Shown here piece by piece: positions 37,748 through 48,698 of a stretch of DNA of 64,000 bases. The notes below the pieces were generated by a model that was not told the DNA's origin, did not search any database, and saw only the letters and a list, made by a program, of their open reading frames with translations. The number at the start of each line of letters is the position of its first letter. The first letter of the stretch is position 1. A program made the translations under genes and the position numbers. The stretch is from Streptomyces thinghirensis (GTDB taxonomy: Bacteria > Actinomycetota > Actinomycetia > Streptomycetales > Streptomycetaceae): assembly GCA_021502835.1 (NCBI GenBank), contig JAKFGP010000050.1:62001-126000 (forward strand), given 5' to 3'.

Positions 37748-38833
37748 TCAGACGACATCCGCGGAAGCGCCGCCGTCGGGCATGTCCTCGTACGACTCTT
37801 CGTACAGGTCTCCGTACGGGTCCTGGTCTCCGTACGGGTCCTCGTACAGGTCTCCGTACGGGTCTGCAGACGGGTCGGTGTACGGGTCCGCGTACGGCAC
37901 TTCGTACGGCTCCTCGAACGTCTCTTCGCTTGCCTCTTCGCTCGCCTCCCCTGGCTCGGCGGGGCGCTGGGCGCGTCGGCCGGCGGGGTGGTGGGCGGCG
38001 CGGACGGTGCCGGGGTCGATGCGCCGGTGACCCATGCGGGCGGGGGGACGGGCCGGTCGTGTCGGGTGTCGTGGCCGAGTCGCCGCCCGATCCAGGTGTC
38101 GTCCACGGTGCTGACGAGGGTCAGGTCGGTGACGGCCCGGGGTGCCGGGGTAACCACGACCACCTCGGAGGGCCGGTAGCCGGGCCAGGGCGTGCCGCGG
38201 GTGGCGGGCTCGTCGCCGGCCGCGACCGGCGCCTTCAGCGGGTTGCCGCAGGCGCAGCGCACGCGCGGCACACCCCGGTCGTCGACGAGGACGGCGGTAC
38301 CCGCCTGGAGGACCGCCTGGTATCCCGGTGGCCCGGCCGTCCCGGTAGCCGTGGTTGGTGACCCGGGTGTCGGAGCGGAGCACGACCGGGGGTGAGTCCT
38401 CGCAGGTAGGCGGGGAGCGCCGCCGCGGAGACCCCGGCGACCTCGGCGAAGGCGCTCTTCCGGGCCGGGTGCGCGGCCAGCTGGCCGATCTGCCGGGTGA
38501 CGTCACAGCTGCCGACGTGCTGGATGCCGCCGTAGAGGCCGGGCGTCCCGCCCGAGAGGGGACGCAGCCCGTCGAGCGCGACGGACGCGGCACTGGCGGA
38601 GAGGGGCGCGCGGCAGTTCCGGCGGCCGGGGGCGGGGTAGCCGTCGAGACGGCCGTGGAGTCCGTGAACGGGTCGGGGCCCTGGGTGGCGACCGGTTGGA
38701 GGTGGAGCACTCGCGCCCGTGGCGGCGGCCGGGTCGCCGTCGGCACCGGCGACGCCGCAGCCGGTGGCGCCGGCCAGAAGCGCCACCGAGAGCAGGCAGG
38801 CGCCGACGGAGGGGCCGAGAGAGGTGTCCGCAC
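37748..38833 (-). CDS. DUF6777-like lipoprotein with Tyr/Asp-rich C-terminal repeats
   Basis: About 360 residues. GTG 38833 opens MRTPLSAPPSVG-like, then a signal peptide LLSVALLAGATGCG with lipobox Cys. The body carries VATQGPDPFTDSTA, LSGGTPGLYGGIQHVGSCDV, TRQIGQLAAHPARKSAFAEV, VLRSDTRVTNHGYRDGRATG, VLVDDRGVPRVRCACGNPLK, PWPGYRPSEVVVVTPAP and TLVSTVDDTWIGRRLGHDTR. The last about 55 residues are acidic Tyr/Pro/Asp repeats (DPYGDLYEDPYGD, EPYEVPYADPYTDPSADPYG), ending GGASADVV. The body matches the DUF6777 type as I remember it; no function is known. 58 bp upstream of the SpoIIE-phosphatase gene on the same strand, so likely an operon. Frameshifts near 38800, 38690, 38600, 38395, 38335 and 37970. 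Confidence 0.75.
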   Translation of the reverse strand: MRTPLSAPPSAPACSRWRFWPAPPAAASPVPTATRPPPRARVLHLQPVATQGPDPFTDSTAVSTATPPPAAGTAARPSPPVPRPSRSTGCVPSRAGRPASTAASSTSAAVTSPGRSASWPRTRPGRAPSPRSPGSPRRRSPPTCEDSPPVVLRSDTRVTNHGYRDGRATGIPGGPPGGYRRPRRRPGCAARALRLRQPAEGAGRGRRRARHPRHALARLPALRGGRGYPGTPGRHRPDPRQHRGRHLDRAATRPRHPTRPARPPARMGHRRIDPGTVRAAHHPAGRRAQRPAEPGEASEEASEETFEEPYEVPYADPYTDPSADPYGDLYEDPYGDQDPYGDLYEESYEDMPDGGASADVV

Positions 38834-38893
38834 CGCGCGGCTCCTGTCGATCGAGGGGAAGAAGATTCACGGGAAGAACAAACAACAACAATT

Positions 38894-38917
38894 CAGACAA
38901 CCGGCCACTATTGTCTG
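38894..38917. promoter_or_regulatory. Inverted repeat in the divergent lipoprotein/LMF promoter region
   Basis: CAGACAA-N10-TTGTCTG, perfect 7-bp arms, in an A-rich pocket (AACAAACAACAACAA just left) between the gene starting at 38833 (minus) and that starting at 38984 (plus). Likely operator or overlapping promoter elements. Confidence 0.4.
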
Positions 38918-38983
38918 CTTCGCTCGCTCACGTCACGCAACCGGAGCGACGTCGTACGGAGAGTGACGCACGCTAGGAGCGCC

Positions 38984-40405
38984 GTGGAGTGGTTCACCGC
39001 ACCCGACTACTGGCTGAGCTGGTGGTCCTCCAGCGGGCCCTGGCCGTCATGTACCTGGTCGCGTTCCTGACGGCGGCCCTGCAGTTCCGCCCGCTGATGG
39101 GCGAGCGCGGTCTGACGCCCGTGCCCCGGTTCGTCGAGCGGGTGCCGTTCAAGCGGGCGCCGAGCCTGTTCCAGCTGCGCTACTCGGACCGTCTCTTCGC
39201 GGTCGTGGCGTGGGCGGGCTGCGCGGTGTCGGCGGCGCTGGTGGCGGGACTGGACTCGCTGCTGCCGCTGTGGGCGCGATGCTGCTGTGGCTGGTGCCGT
39301 GGGTGCTGTACCTGTCGATCGTCAACGTCGGGCAGACCTGGTACTCGTTCGGCTGGGAGTCGCTGCTGCTGGAGACCGGATTCGTCGCCGTGTTCCTCGG
39401 CAACGACGGGTGGCGCCGCCGATCGTCGTGCTGTTCCTGCTGCGCTGGCTGCTGTTCCGGGTCGAGTCGGGGCAGGACTGATCAAGATGCGCGGCGACGA
39501 GTGCTGGCGGAAGCTGACCTGCCTGGACCACCACCACGAGACCCAGCCGATGCCGGGCCCGCTGAGCTGGTTCTTCCACCACCTCCCCCCGCCCCTGCAC
39601 CGCGTCGAGGTGGCCGCGAACCACGTCACACAGCTCGTCGTGCCCCTTCCTGCTGTTCACGCCGCAACCCGTCGCGACGGCCGCCGCGGCACTGATGATC
39701 CTGACCCAGCTGTGGCTGGTGCTGTCGGGAACTTCTCCTGGCTGAACTGGATCACCATCGTGCTGGCCCTGTCGGTGGTCCCGGCTCCCGGCCGATCCGC
39801 CGTCGTGTCCGCCGCGCCGCTCTGGTACGAGGTCGTGGTCCTCGCGGTGGCGGCGCTGCTGGTGTTCCTGAGCCACCGGCCGGTCCGGCAATATGCTCTC
39901 CCGCCGCCAGGTGATGAACCGCCCTTCGACTCGCTCCACCTGGTCAACACCTACGGCGCCTTCGGGACCGTCAGCCGGGTCCCGCTACGAGGTGGTGATC
40001 GAGGGCACCGCCGACGAGGCGGCCCGGGAGGACGGGGGACTGGCGGGAGTACGAGTTCAAGGGCAAGCCCGGTGATCCGCGGCGCTGGCCGCGTCAGTTC
40101 GCGCCGTATCATCTGCGGCTGGACTGGCTGATGTGGTTCGCCGCACTGTCGCCGTCGTACGCGGGGTCGTGGTTCGGCGCCCTGGTGGAACGGCTGCTGG
40201 AGAACGACCGGGCCACGCTCAAGCTGCTGCGCAGCTCCCCGTTCCCGCCCGACGCGCCGCCGCGCTTCGTCCGCGCCCGGCTGTTCCGGTACCGGTATAC
40301 GACGTGGCGCGAACTGCGCGAGACGGGCGCGGTGCTGGGAGCGGACGTACGTGCGGAGTATCCTGCCGCCGACACGGCCGGTGGACACGGGCCCGCGCTC
40401 AGTGA
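38984..40405 (+). CDS. Lipase maturation factor family protein
   Basis: Multi-pass membrane protein of about 474 residues, related to vertebrate LMF1/LMF2. GTG 38984 after AGGAG. Landmarks: EWFTAPDYWLSWLVLQRALA, MYLVAFLTAALQFRPLMGER, LYLSIVNVGQTWYSFGWESL, LLETGFVAVFLGNDG, GLIKMRGDECWRKLTCLDHH, HETQPMPGPLSWFFHHLPPP, NHVTQLVVPF, FDSLHLVNTYGAFGTVSRVR, GDPRRWPRQFAPYHLRLDWL and RATLKLLRSSPFPPDAPPRF. In animals LMF folds lipases in the ER; the bacterial role is unknown. Frameshifts near 39020, 39275, 39410, 39470, 39650, 39885, 39985, 40040 and 40330. The most likely stop is TGA at 40403-40405. Confidence 0.9.
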
Positions 40406-43400
40406 CGGGTGGACGGGCCCGGCCCGCCGGGCGAGCCGGGCCCGTCCCGCGCGCGCTGCGCGCTTCAGGCGCAGGGTCATCAGCTGGAACGGACGCAGCC
40501 GTACGGCGATCCGGTCGCCGTCGGCCTCGACCGCGGACTCCTCCCCGGCGAGCGGACGCTCCAGCAGGTCGGTGACCCCCACCCCCGCGACCGGGAAACC
40601 GGCCGTCAAGCGTGGCCCGCGCCCGGCCGCCGTGGGCCTCGTGGAAGCGGACCACCACGTCGCCGCTGCCGTCGTCGGCCAGCTTGACGGCGGTGACCAC
40701 GACCGCGTCCCGGTCGGCCGAGACCAGCGGCGCGACCTCGCCGGCGCCCGTGCCCCGCCGCTCGGGCAGGTTGATCCGCCAGCCCTCGCGCACGGCGTCG
40801 CCGATGCCCGCCCCCGGCACCAGCGCGTGCCGGAACCGGTGCACGCCCTGGTCGGTCTCCGGGTCGGGGAAGCGGGGGCGCGCAGCAGGGAGACCCGGAC
40901 CGTGGTGGTCGTACCGGCGTCGCCGTCGGTACGGACCGTGCGGGTGACATCGTGGCCCGCGTCGAGTCGTAGACGACGGCCACACCCGCGCCGGGCTCCT
41001 CCAGGTGGACAAGCGGTGGTTGCAGGCCTCGAACTTGGCCGCCTCCCAGCTGGTGTTGGTGTGCGTGGGCCGGTGGAAGTGCCCGAACTGGGTCTCCGAC
41101 GCGTAGCGCTCGGCGTGCACGTCGAGCGGGAAGGCGAGCTTGAGGAACTTCTCCGTCTCTGTGCCAGTCGACCTCGGGCGTCCACCTCCAGCCGCCGCCC
41201 CCGGCGCCAGCGCGTCAGCACCTGGGTGACGCGGGAGGAACCGAAGGAGCGGACGATCCGGCACCGAGGCGCCGTCGTCGCCGGGGACGACCTCGTCGGC
41301 GCCGGTGAGGTCGGGGACCGTGTTGCGGTAGAACTCGTCGACGTCCCAGGCGTCCTACATGTTCGGGAAGTCGGAGTGGAGCTGGAGCAGGTTGCCGGCC
41401 CCGCCCGGCGCGATCGTCTCGCGGTCCGCGGCGATGTCGTACGCCGACACGACCAGCCCCGGTCGTCGATCTCCACGCGCAGCAGGCCGTTCTCCAGGAC
41501 GTGCCCGCCGTCGGGGGCGCGGGGCGAGGGCGGTGCGGCCCCTCCTCGGCTGGGGTGGTGGCGGCGCCCGCCCGGACGCCGGACCGGGCGTGCGGGGCGG
41601 AGTTGAAGACCAGCCGGGTGTCGCCCTCGCCGGCCAGGGCGCGCTGGGCGGCGTCGATGATCCCGTTCAGCTCGTCGGTGACCCGGTCGTAGGTCGCGCG
41701 GGCCCTCGCGGTGCACCCCAGGCGATGGACGAGCCGGGCAGGATGTCGTGGAACTGGTGCAGCAGGACGGTCTCTCCAGACGCGGTCCAGGTCGTCGGCC
41801 GGGTAGGGGAACCCGGTGCGCACGGCCGCCGTCGCCGCCCACAGCTCGGCCTCCCGCAGCAGGTGTTCGCTGCGGCGGTTGCCCTGCTTGGTCTTTGCCT
41901 GGCTGGTGAGGGTGGCGCGGTGGAGTTCGAGGTACAGCTCGCCGACCCAGACGGGCGGCTCGGGGTTCTCGGCCTCGGCCTTCGCGAAGAAGGCCTGCGG
42001 GGTCTCCACTCGACCGTCGCCGAGCCTTCGAGGTCGCGCAGCCGGGCCGCCTTGGCGACTATCTCGCGGTGGTGCCGCCGCCTCCGTCACCCCAGCCGAG
42101 TCGGGGCGAGGGAGTGCCGGGCGACTCCCTTGTCCTTGAAGTTGCGGGCGGCGTGGGCGATCTCGCTGCCTCTTCATCGAGCAGTTGTAGGTGTCGACGG
42201 GCGGGAAGTGGGTGAAGATCCGGGTGCCGCCGATGCCTTCCCAGCGGAAGGTGTGGTGCGGAACTTGTTCGTCTGCGACCAGGAGATCTTCTGCGTCAGC
42301 AGGTACTTGGTGCCGGCCGCCTTGATGATCTGCGGCAGTCCGGCCGCGAAGCCGAAGGTGTCCGGGAGCCACGCCTCGTCGTTCTCGACGCCGAACTCGT
42401 CGAGGAAGAACCGCTTGCCGTGCACGAATTGCCGCCATCGCCTCCGAGCCCGGCATGTTGGTGTCCGACTCACCCACATGCCGCGCCGGCCGGCTACGAA
42501 CCGGCCGTCCGCCACGGCCTTCTTCACCCGGGCCCACACCTCGGGCCGGTGGTCGCGCACCCACGCCCACTGCTGGGCCTGCGACATGGCGAAGACGAAG
42601 TCCGCTCATCCTCCAGGAGGGCGGTCATGTTGGAGGTCGTGCGGGCCACCTTGCGCACGGCCTCGCGCAGCGGCCACAGCCACGCCGAGTCGATGTGCGC
42701 GTGCCCGACCGCGCTGATGCGGTGCGCGGAGGGCACGGCGGGGGCAGAGAGGACGCCGGTGAGGCGGGCACGGGCTTGCTCCGCCGTGCCGTTCACGTCC
42801 TGGAGATCGATGGCGTCCAGCGCCTTGTCGACGGCGCGCAGGATCTCCCAGCGGCGCGGCGACTCCACCGGCAGCTCTGCCATCAGCTCGCCGAGGACCT
42901 CCAGGTCGAGCACGAGGTGCCAGACCGTCTCGTCGAGGACCGCGAGATCCATGCGGGGTGAGCGTGTACTGCGGTTCGCCGCCCGCGGTGTCCTTGTCGC
43001 CGAGCTGGGTGGGCACGGAGGGGTGGTAGTCGAGGATGACGGGGTTGGAGGCGGCCTCGATGTGCAGGCGGACCTCCTCGCCAGCCCTCGGCGGGGGCGC
43101 CGACGCGCACCCACTCGGTTGCGCGGGTTGAGGCCCTTCACCGGGGTGCCGTCGGGGCGGTAGACCAGGCCCTCGCACTGGAAGCCGGGCATGTTCTCGT
43201 CGAAGCCGAGGTCGAGGATCGCCTCGACGGTCCTCCCGGCCCACCTTCGGCACGGTGCCGGTGACGCGGAACCAGCTGGTGCCCCAGGGAGCGCCCCAGC
43301 GGGCGCCCACCTCGACGGGCTCGGGGTCGGCTGCGAGTCCCTCGGCGACCGGCACGGGCTCGCCGGGGGCGTGCCACACCGCGACGTCCAGCGGCACGGA

Positions 43401-43481
43401 CTCGGGGTACACGGCGGGGCGGACGCGCTCGTCGAGGACGCGCTTGAGGCGGGCTTCGACCAGGTTGCGGTCGTCATGCAT
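40399..43481 (-). CDS. GH38 alpha-mannosidase
   Basis: Cytoplasmic alpha-mannosidase (no signal peptide), about 1020 residues. ATG 43481 gives MHDDRNLVEARLKRVLDERV. Catalytic core: ISAVGHAHIDSAWLWPLREA (zinc ligands His and Asp), KRFFLDEFGVENDEAWLPDT then FGFAAGLPQIIKAAGTKYLL (nucleophile Asp in LPDTFG), GTRIFTHFPPVDTYNCSMK. Then the helical VWVGELYLELHRATLTSQAK domain and C-terminal beta domains (HVLENGLLRVEIDDRG, VPLVSADRDAVVVTAVKLAD-like, VRLRPFQLMTLRLKRA). No stop appears where the conserved sequence ends (about 40465); the nearest after one correction is 40399. More than ten indels. Last gene of the six-gene N-glycan operon; 33 bp after the GH85 gene. Confidence 0.93.
40411..40447. terminator. 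Terminator between LMF and alpha-mannosidase genes
   Basis: Perfect 13-bp stem (GGACGGGCCCGGC and its complement) with an 11-base loop, between convergent genes. It may overlap the extreme 3' end of the mannosidase gene, whose stop is not resolved. Confidence 0.7.
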
Positions 43482-43513
43482 GCAGGTGCTCCGGGGTCGG
43501 TGGAGGCGGTTGG

Positions 43514-45561
43514 TTACCAGGGGTGGGTCACGGTGGCGGGGGCCGACGTGGTGTACAGCTCCCCACGGCGCGCTTCGAACCGTGCGGCGCGCTCGTCCTG
43601 CTCGGGGCGCAGGCCGCCGGCGAACCAGGCCCGCTGGCAGGTGCCGCCGAGCGGCGGGTGCCGTCGGGCAGCACACGCGGTGGAGGGTGTAGTGCCGTAT
43701 GTCCGACGTGGGGGTGGTTCCAGGCGGACCGCAGGTCTCCGCCGTTCGCGGCGGTGACGCGGGCGCCGCGGTGGGAGCGGCGGGCGCCGTCGCCGCGCCG
43801 GTGCGGACGGCGATTCCGCCCGCCCGCCACCGCACGGGGCCGTCGGACGCCGTGATCCGCACGCCTATCGCGTGCAGGGTGCCGGACAGGCCGGTGAGCG
43901 GCACGGTGGCCGTCTGCCAGCTGTTGGCCGACTTCATCACGGTCCGCGCGGCCGTCACGGGAAGCCAGTGGTACGGCGGTGCCTCGCCCGGTTCGCCGGC
44001 TTCGGCGGTGGGCGACGGCGAGTTCGATGTCCACGGCGCCCGCGTCCGTGCGGTGCGTCAGCTCGACGACCGTGTCGACACCCAGCGGCAGCCGTGTCGC
44101 GTACAGGTCGAGGACCGCCGGCCGGTCGAGTTCACCGTCGACCAGGACGCTGCCGCCGCCCCGCCAGGCGTCCGCGAAGTCGAAGGAGACCGCCGGGCGC
44201 TCGCCCTCCGTGCGCACCACCCAGCGCCGGGACGGCAGCCGGTCCTGGAGGCCGAGGTGGTTCCAGGGCGTCTCGGAGGTGACGGCGCCCTCCTCGTACC
44301 ACCGCAGTCCGGCCCAGTGTTGAACGCGCCGCGAACGGCAGCGACGTCACCGTCGACCGGTCGGCGACCGACACGGCGGGCGCCCGCCAGCCGTCCGCGT
44401 CGTCCTCGCCGTCCCCGCCGTCCGGGCGGGACGGAGTCGAGCGACGCGCCCGTCCAGAACCGGTTGTCGGCGGCGTGGAAGTCCTCCGGCGTCCGGCGGT
44501 CCTCGGGCAGGTGGTTGCGGGTCCACTCGGGCCGGTACAGGCCGATCGACGTGATGTGCGCGCTGTCGCGCGGCACGATCGCGTCCCAGTTCTCGGAGGT
44601 GTTCCAGCCGTCGCTCTCCACGTCCACGCCGGCCCCACAGCTCGTAGCGGCCGCGCCCAGCCGCTCGGCCCGTCCCCGGGGTGGCCAGCCGGTCGGCCGT
44701 CCAGCGGAAGTCCACGAACATGTCGTCGGCGGCTTCGAAGAACGCCTCGTTCCGGTCGTTGAGCGCCCCTGCCAGTTCACTGCCCCGTCCACGGTCATCG
44801 AGGTCGTACCCAGGTCACGCGCTGTCCCTTGTCAGCGGCGAGGGGACTTCAGCTCGCGCAGGAAGCCCCGCATGTCCGCGCCGAGCGCGGCGTCGCCTCA
44901 CCGGTCTCGGCGTTGACGAACCAGCCGTCGAAGCCGTACGCGTCGGCGACGGCGACCAGTTGCGCGGCGAGGGGTGGCGCCCGGCGGCGTCCTTCTGTAC
45001 GAGGTCGCGGGTCCAGCCAGTTGTCCGCCGTAGGCGGCGGGCGGCAGGAAGACGCTGCCGAGGACGGGTACGCCGTGCCGGTGCGCGGCGTCGACGACCG
45101 GCGCGTTCGGGGCGAGGATCAGCCCCTCGCCCGAGGAGCCGCCCCAGAAGACGAGTTCGTCGACGTAGGCCCAGTGCGTGAGGGCGTAGTAGTCGGCGGT
45201 GGCAGAGCCCCTGCGAGGGTTGCTCGCGGTGGGTCCGAAGGGAGACCAGGGACTGGACGCGGCCTGGCCGGCGCGGGCCGTGGTGTTGGCGGGCGTCGGG
45301 GTGAAGCGTCCGGCGAGCGGTACGGAGGCGCTGTTGAAGGCGAGGTCGGGGTCGTCGGCCGCGCGCCACGCCCTGAGGCTGCGCCAGGTGATCCCCTCGC
45401 CGGGCGTGCCGGAGGGCAGCGAGTCGGGGAACCAGTAGAGGCGTACGGCTGGAGCGCCGTGTCGGCCTTTCCGGGGCCTTCGGGGCGGCGTGCGCGGGCA
45501 GCGCGGGCCACAGGGCGGCCGCGGCTCCGGCCAGCAGGACGGTGCGTCGGGTGGGGGTCAC
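43514..45561 (-). CDS. GH85 endo-beta-N-acetylglucosaminidase, secreted
   Basis: Cuts the GlcNAc-GlcNAc core of N-glycans, releasing high-mannose chains. About 682 residues. GTG 45561 (AGGAGG ten bases before) and a twin-arginine-like signal PTRRTVLLAGAAAALWPALP ending AHA. GH85 domain: PYASYWFPDSLPSGTPGEG-like, HWAYVDELVFWGGSSGEGLI, AHRHGVPVLGSVFLPPAAYG, YGFDGWFVNAETGE with the catalytic Asn-x-Glu pair, VTWYDSMTVDGAVNW, FVDFRWTADRLATPG, YELWAGVDVESDGWNTSENW and GLYRPEWT. A C-terminal beta-sandwich (about 480-680) ends VTHPW, TAA 43514-43516. The start overlaps the upstream gene stop (GTGA). Frameshifts near 45460, 45200, 45020, 44895, 44800, 44690, 44640, 44430, 44325, 44025 and 43700. Confidence 0.93.
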
Positions 45562-46851
45562 GAGCGGGTGCCTCCTGGCGAACCGGTGATCCGACGGTCC
45601 CGTGCGGGGTGGGGAGTACCTGGTCGGGGGCCACGACCTCGGTGATGCCGCGTGCCGCGAGGTGCGCGGTGTCGGCGGCACGCGGTCGAGGACGGTGGTC
45701 GGCGGCCGTCGGCGACCAGCCGGAAAGTAGGCGTCGAAGACCGCGCCGCCGGGGGGCGCAGGCCGAGCGCGCCGCCGGGTCGGCCGGAACGAGCGCGGTG
45801 GTGCGCGGGCGCGGGGGCGGGGGTGGCCCCCGCGCGCCGAGCGGGCCGCGCGGGCCAGCACCCGGGCCGTGTCCTTGGGGCGGCGGTCGTTGGTCAGCAG
45901 ACCGAGCCCGTACTCCAGCTCGGGGAAGTCGGCCAACGCCCGGGACACGTCGTGGAGCACCACCAGGTGACGCCCCACAGGTCGGGGCAGTCCAGGGCGT
46001 TCGCGATGGCGGCCTCGGTGAAAGCGGCGGCGTGCTCGGCGGGGACGAGGGGGGCGGGGGCGCCGACCTCCTGGAGCCAGACCGGGCGGTGCGGTTCGTC
46101 GGCCCAGGCCTTGCTCAGCTCGATCAGGTAGGCGGCGTGGTGCTCGCTGGGCGACGGAGGGGTGCGGCCGTGGCGCCTGGGGCGGTGCCGTTGAAGACCC
46201 AGGAGTGCACGGCCGTCACGGCGCCACGGCGGGCGGCCTGGGCCGGGGTGAAGGGCTGATCGTCCTGGTACCAGGTGGCGTCGTACTCGGCGTGCAGGTG
46301 CATCCGGCCCGGGGCGCCCTCCTCGCAGGCGGCGAGCATCCGCTCCAGGCAGGCGTCGATCTGGTCGGCGGTCGCCCGGTCCGCGGTCGGGGTGGGGTCC
46401 GGCGGAGAACTGGTTGACCTCGTTGCCGAGGGTCATGCCGAGGAAGTTCGGCCGGCCGGCGAGGGCGGCGGCGGAGGGTGCGCAGGTAGGTGGCCTGGCC
46501 GTCGACGACCTCGGGGTCGGTGAACAGGTTGCGGCGGTGCCAGGTGCGGGTCCAGGCCGGCGGGTAGTTGAAGCTGCTCAGGTGGCCCTGGAGGCCGTCC
46601 ACGTTGACGTCGAGGCCGCGTTCGCCGGCCGCGTCGACCAGCTCCACCAGGTGCCCGACCGCGCGGTCGCGGATCAGGTGCGGTTGGGCTGGAAGTAGGG
46701 CCACAGCGGGAAGACCCGGATGTGGTCCACGCCCAGGGCGGCTATGGAGTCGAGGTCGGCGCGTACGGAGTCCGGGTCGAAGTCGAGCCAGGAGTGGAAA
46801 CCACCCTTCGCTGGGCGTGTAGTTGACGCCGAAGCGCACGGCAGAAGGCAT
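45558..46851 (-). CDS. GH5-like glycoside hydrolase (mannanase/mannosidase type)
   Basis: TIM-barrel retaining glycosidase without signal peptide, about 431 residues. It begins [24 protein letters not shown] and shows the GH5/GH-A motifs: [60 protein letters not shown] (acid/base Glu in NEV), [20 protein letters not shown] and [20 protein letters not shown] (nucleophile Glu in QEV), [20 protein letters not shown]. After correction the end reads [11 protein letters not shown] with TGA overlapping the GH85 GTG. ATG 46851 after AAGGA. Between the permease and GH85 genes, an intracellular step on imported manno-oligosaccharides is inferred. Frameshifts near 46810, 46685, 46475, 46400, 46170, 45965, 45820, 45760, 45720 and 45585. 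Confidence 0.85.
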
Positions 46852-46881
46852 GCGGTGTCCTTGTGAGGGGAAGTCGGTGGA

Positions 46882-47796
46882 TCAGCCCTGACGGCGCCCT
46901 CGCCGACCCCGCGGAAGAAGTACCGCTGGAGGCGAGGCGAAGAGGATGATGAGCGGCGCCACGGCGATGATCGTGCCCGCGGCGACGAGGCGTTCGTCGT
47001 TGGCGAAGGTGCCGTGCAGGTAGTTGAGGCCGATGGTGAGCGTGAAGTTGGACGGGTCGCTCAGCACGATCAGCGGCCACAGGAAGTCGTCCCAGGCGCC
47101 CAAGTGAAGGCGAAGATCGCGACGACCGCCAGGGTGCCCTCACGGCGGGCAGGGCGATGCGCAGGAACCGCTGCCAGACGTTGGCGCCGTCCGACGTAGG
47201 CCGCTTCCTCGATCTCGTAGGGGAGGTTGAGGAAGGCGTTGCGCATCAGCAGGACGTTGAGGGCGCTGATGCAGCCGGGCAGCAGGACGCCGACGAGGGT
47301 GTTGTTGAGGCCCAGCTCCCGCATGGTGGTGAACTGGGCGATGATGATGCCCTCCACCGGGACGAGCATGGTCAGAATGAATACCAGGGTGGCGACGCGG
47401 CGGCCGCGTAGCGCAGCCGGGCCAGCGCGTAGCCCGCCAGCGCGGCGCCGACGCAGTTGGTCACGACGTTGGCGACGGCGACCTTCAGCGAGTTCAGCGC
47501 GTAGTCCCAGACGGGGATGGTCTCGGCGACCCGCTCGTAGTTGTGCAGGGTGGGATCGGAGGGCAGGAACTTCGGCGGGGAGCTGAAGATGTCCTCCGTC
47601 GGGCCCTTCAGCGAGGTCGACAGCTGCCACACGAACGGGCCGATGGTCAGGGCCAGTACGCCGAGCAGCAGCAGGTAGCGCAGGGCGAGTTCCCAGACGC
47701 GTACCCGTCGGCCGTGCTCGTCGGTGATCCGCGGCTTTGGGCCGGGGCCGGGGCCGGCTGCTCGGGGGCGGTCCGGACCTTGTCCATGACGCTCAC
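46882..47796 (-). CDS. Carbohydrate ABC transporter permease (MalG type)
   Basis: About 304 residues, six membrane helices. GTG 47796 overlaps the stop of the upstream permease (GTGA). It reads [18 protein letters not shown], then [117 protein letters not shown] (EAA loop for ATPase contact), [20 protein letters not shown] and [20 protein letters not shown]. Stop TGA 46882-46884. No ATPase gene is in the operon, so the shared MsiK-type ATPase of Streptomyces is expected to energise it (established for other sugar systems). Frameshifts near 47735, 47400, 47195, 47140, 47100 and 46935. Confidence 0.93.
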
Positions 47797-48693
47797 GTCT
47801 CCTCCTTCCGGTCGGCGCAGTACGAGCAGCATCAGGACGAGGGTGACGACGAAGACGACGACGGAGATGGCCGAGGCGTAGCCGACGCGTCCGGTCAGGC
47901 CGGTGCCGGTGCGCTGGACGAGCATGACGAGGGTGGTGTCCTCGCCCGCCGGACCGCCGTCCGGGCCGGCCATCAGGTACACCTCGAGAAGACCCGAACG
48001 CGGCGACCGAGGCGAGGGCCGCGACCAGGACCATGGTGGAGCGCACGGCGGGCATGGTGACGGTGACGAAGCGGCGCAGGGCGCCCCGCACCGTCGACGG
48101 CGGCGGCCTCGTGCAGTTCGCGGGGCACGTTGGCCAGCGCCGCCAGGTAGATGATCATGTAGTAGCCGAGGCCCTTCCAGACCGTGACGGCCATGGCGCT
48201 GAGCAGGATCAGCCACTGGTCGCTGAGGAAGCCGATCCGACCGACGCCGATGGTCTCCAGCACCGAGTTGACCAGGCCGCGCTCGTCCAGCAGCCACACC
48301 CAGATCAGCCCGACGACGACGATCGAGGCGACGACGGGGGTGTAGAAGGCGGACCGGAAGAAGGTGATGCCGGGGATGGTCTTCTGCACCAGCATCGCGA
48401 GCAGCAGCGGCAGCAGGACGAGCGCGGGTACGACCCCGAGGACGTGCAGGGTGCTGTTGCGCAGGCCGATCAGAACATGTCGTCGTGGAGCAGCTCGCGG
48501 AAGTTGGCGAGGCCCACGAACTCACCGGGCACCAGGGTGCGGCGGTCGGTGAAGGGGTTGACCAGCGTCGAGACGAACGGGTAGAGGATGAACGCCGGCG
48601 ATCAGCAGTCCCGGGGCGGCGAACAGCCACGGACTGGTGGGCAGTTGGCGCCGGACCCCGGCGCGTGCCGGAGGACACGGTGGAACTCGCCAT
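47793..48693 (-). CDS. Carbohydrate ABC transporter permease (MalF type)
   Basis: About 300 residues. ATG 48693 gives MASSTVSSGTRRGPAPTAHQ, followed by the first helix (broken by indels near 48600). Clean helices: VVPALVLLPLLLAMLVQKTI, TFFRSAFYTPVVASIVVVGL, IWVWLLDERGLVNSVLETIG, DQWLILLSAMAVTVWKGLGY, YMIIYLAALANVPRELHEAA (EAA loop), TMPAVRSTMVLVAALASVAA and ISVVVFVVTLVLMLLVL. After correction the C-terminus reads RADRKEET with TGA at 47793-47795 inside the GTGA overlap. Four bases separate its ATG from the binding-protein stop, so all three transporter genes are coupled. Frameshifts near 48595, 48475, 48095, 47985 and 47815. Confidence 0.92.
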
Positions 48694-48698
48694 GGCGC

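Noticed and set aside
40109..40465. Extension of the alpha-mannosidase frame into the LMF gene
   Set aside because: Conserved GH38 sequence ends near 40465 and a terminator hairpin follows; the open frame beyond is antisense to LMF and probably due to a lost base before the true stop.
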